In this document: positions 63,961 to 64,000 of the stretch, in pieces
Numbering within the stretch: the stretch's first letter is position 1
Layout: the number at the start of each line of letters is the position of its first letter
NCBI GenBank assembly: GCA_026770025.1
Contig: JAMXDE010000011.1
Span: forward strand, 682,001-746,000
DNA: 64,000 nucleotides
Direction of reading: 5' to 3'
Origin: Craspedostauros australis
Taxonomy: Eukaryota; Bacillariophyta; Bacillariophyceae; Mastogloiales; Achnanthaceae
The notes under the pieces: generated by a model
Seen by the model: only the letters and a program-made list of their open reading frames with translations
What the model was told of the DNA's origin: nothing
Databases searched by the model: none
Made by a program: the position numbers and the translations under genes

Positions 63961-64000
63961 TGGAAGATTGGCGAATGTAATATAAATAGCGATGGACAAG

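Noticed and set aside
1-64000. CRISPR arrays, transposons with terminal repeats, tRNA and rRNA genes
   Set aside because: Looked for spaced direct repeats, transposase or reverse transcriptase motifs, and tRNA T-loop boxes; none seen by eye. A tRNAscan or Infernal run would be needed to exclude small RNAs.

Overview
This is nuclear DNA of a eukaryotic alga with a complex red plastid, most likely a diatom or close ochrophyte relative. Genes carry GT-AG introns of about 130-700 bases. Four proteins (CbbX, a tandem SnoaL-like protein, a glutaredoxin and a thioredoxin-like ferredoxin) start with a signal peptide ending in an Ala-Phe junction of the ASAFAP type. Three proteins carry a GRGG-type domain that I associate with stramenopiles (DUF6824 as I remember it), and another opens with a domain that looks like an abundant diatom type. 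A PTS1-bearing enoyl-CoA isomerase, an OSCA-type channel and red-type Rubisco activase fit the same picture. There are no operons, IS elements, CRISPR arrays or recognisable tRNA or rRNA genes.

Left part (1-21 kb): S-adenosylmethionine decarboxylase (minus, cut by the left edge) is divergent from nuclear cbbX (plus). A USP36-like nucleolar deubiquitinase (plus) follows, then a convergent minus-strand block: a calpain-7-like protease, a large FYVE-lipase-FYVE protein and a peroxisomal enoyl-CoA isomerase.

Middle (21-32 kb): a secreted dirigent/allene-oxide-cyclase-like protein, a plastid tandem SnoaL-like protein, Nup54 (minus), a type I membrane protein with three Cys-rich repeats, a plastid glutaredoxin (minus), and an amidohydrolase divergent from it.

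Accessory-looking part (32-43 kb): three genes with the same C-terminal GRGG domain lie one behind the other on the minus strand, separated by about 2 kb gaps. The first and third also share two short N-terminal motifs.

Right part (43-64 kb): a four-exon OSCA/TMEM63-like channel, a small prenylated G-gamma-like protein, a lipin-type phosphatidate phosphatase with an N-terminal membrane segment, U1-70K divergent from it over 190 bases, a plastid [2Fe-2S] protein, the DDX46/Prp5 splicing helicase, a very acidic/basic protein with a diatom-type N-terminal domain, and the last exon of a gene cut by the right edge.

The genes do not form one pathway. Recurring themes are plastid redox and carbon fixation (cbbX, glutaredoxin, ferredoxin), lipid turnover (FYVE-lipase, lipin, enoyl-CoA isomerase) and splicing (U1-70K, Prp5). 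Exon joins were chosen by reading frame, splice consensus and family fit; none is confirmed by transcripts.
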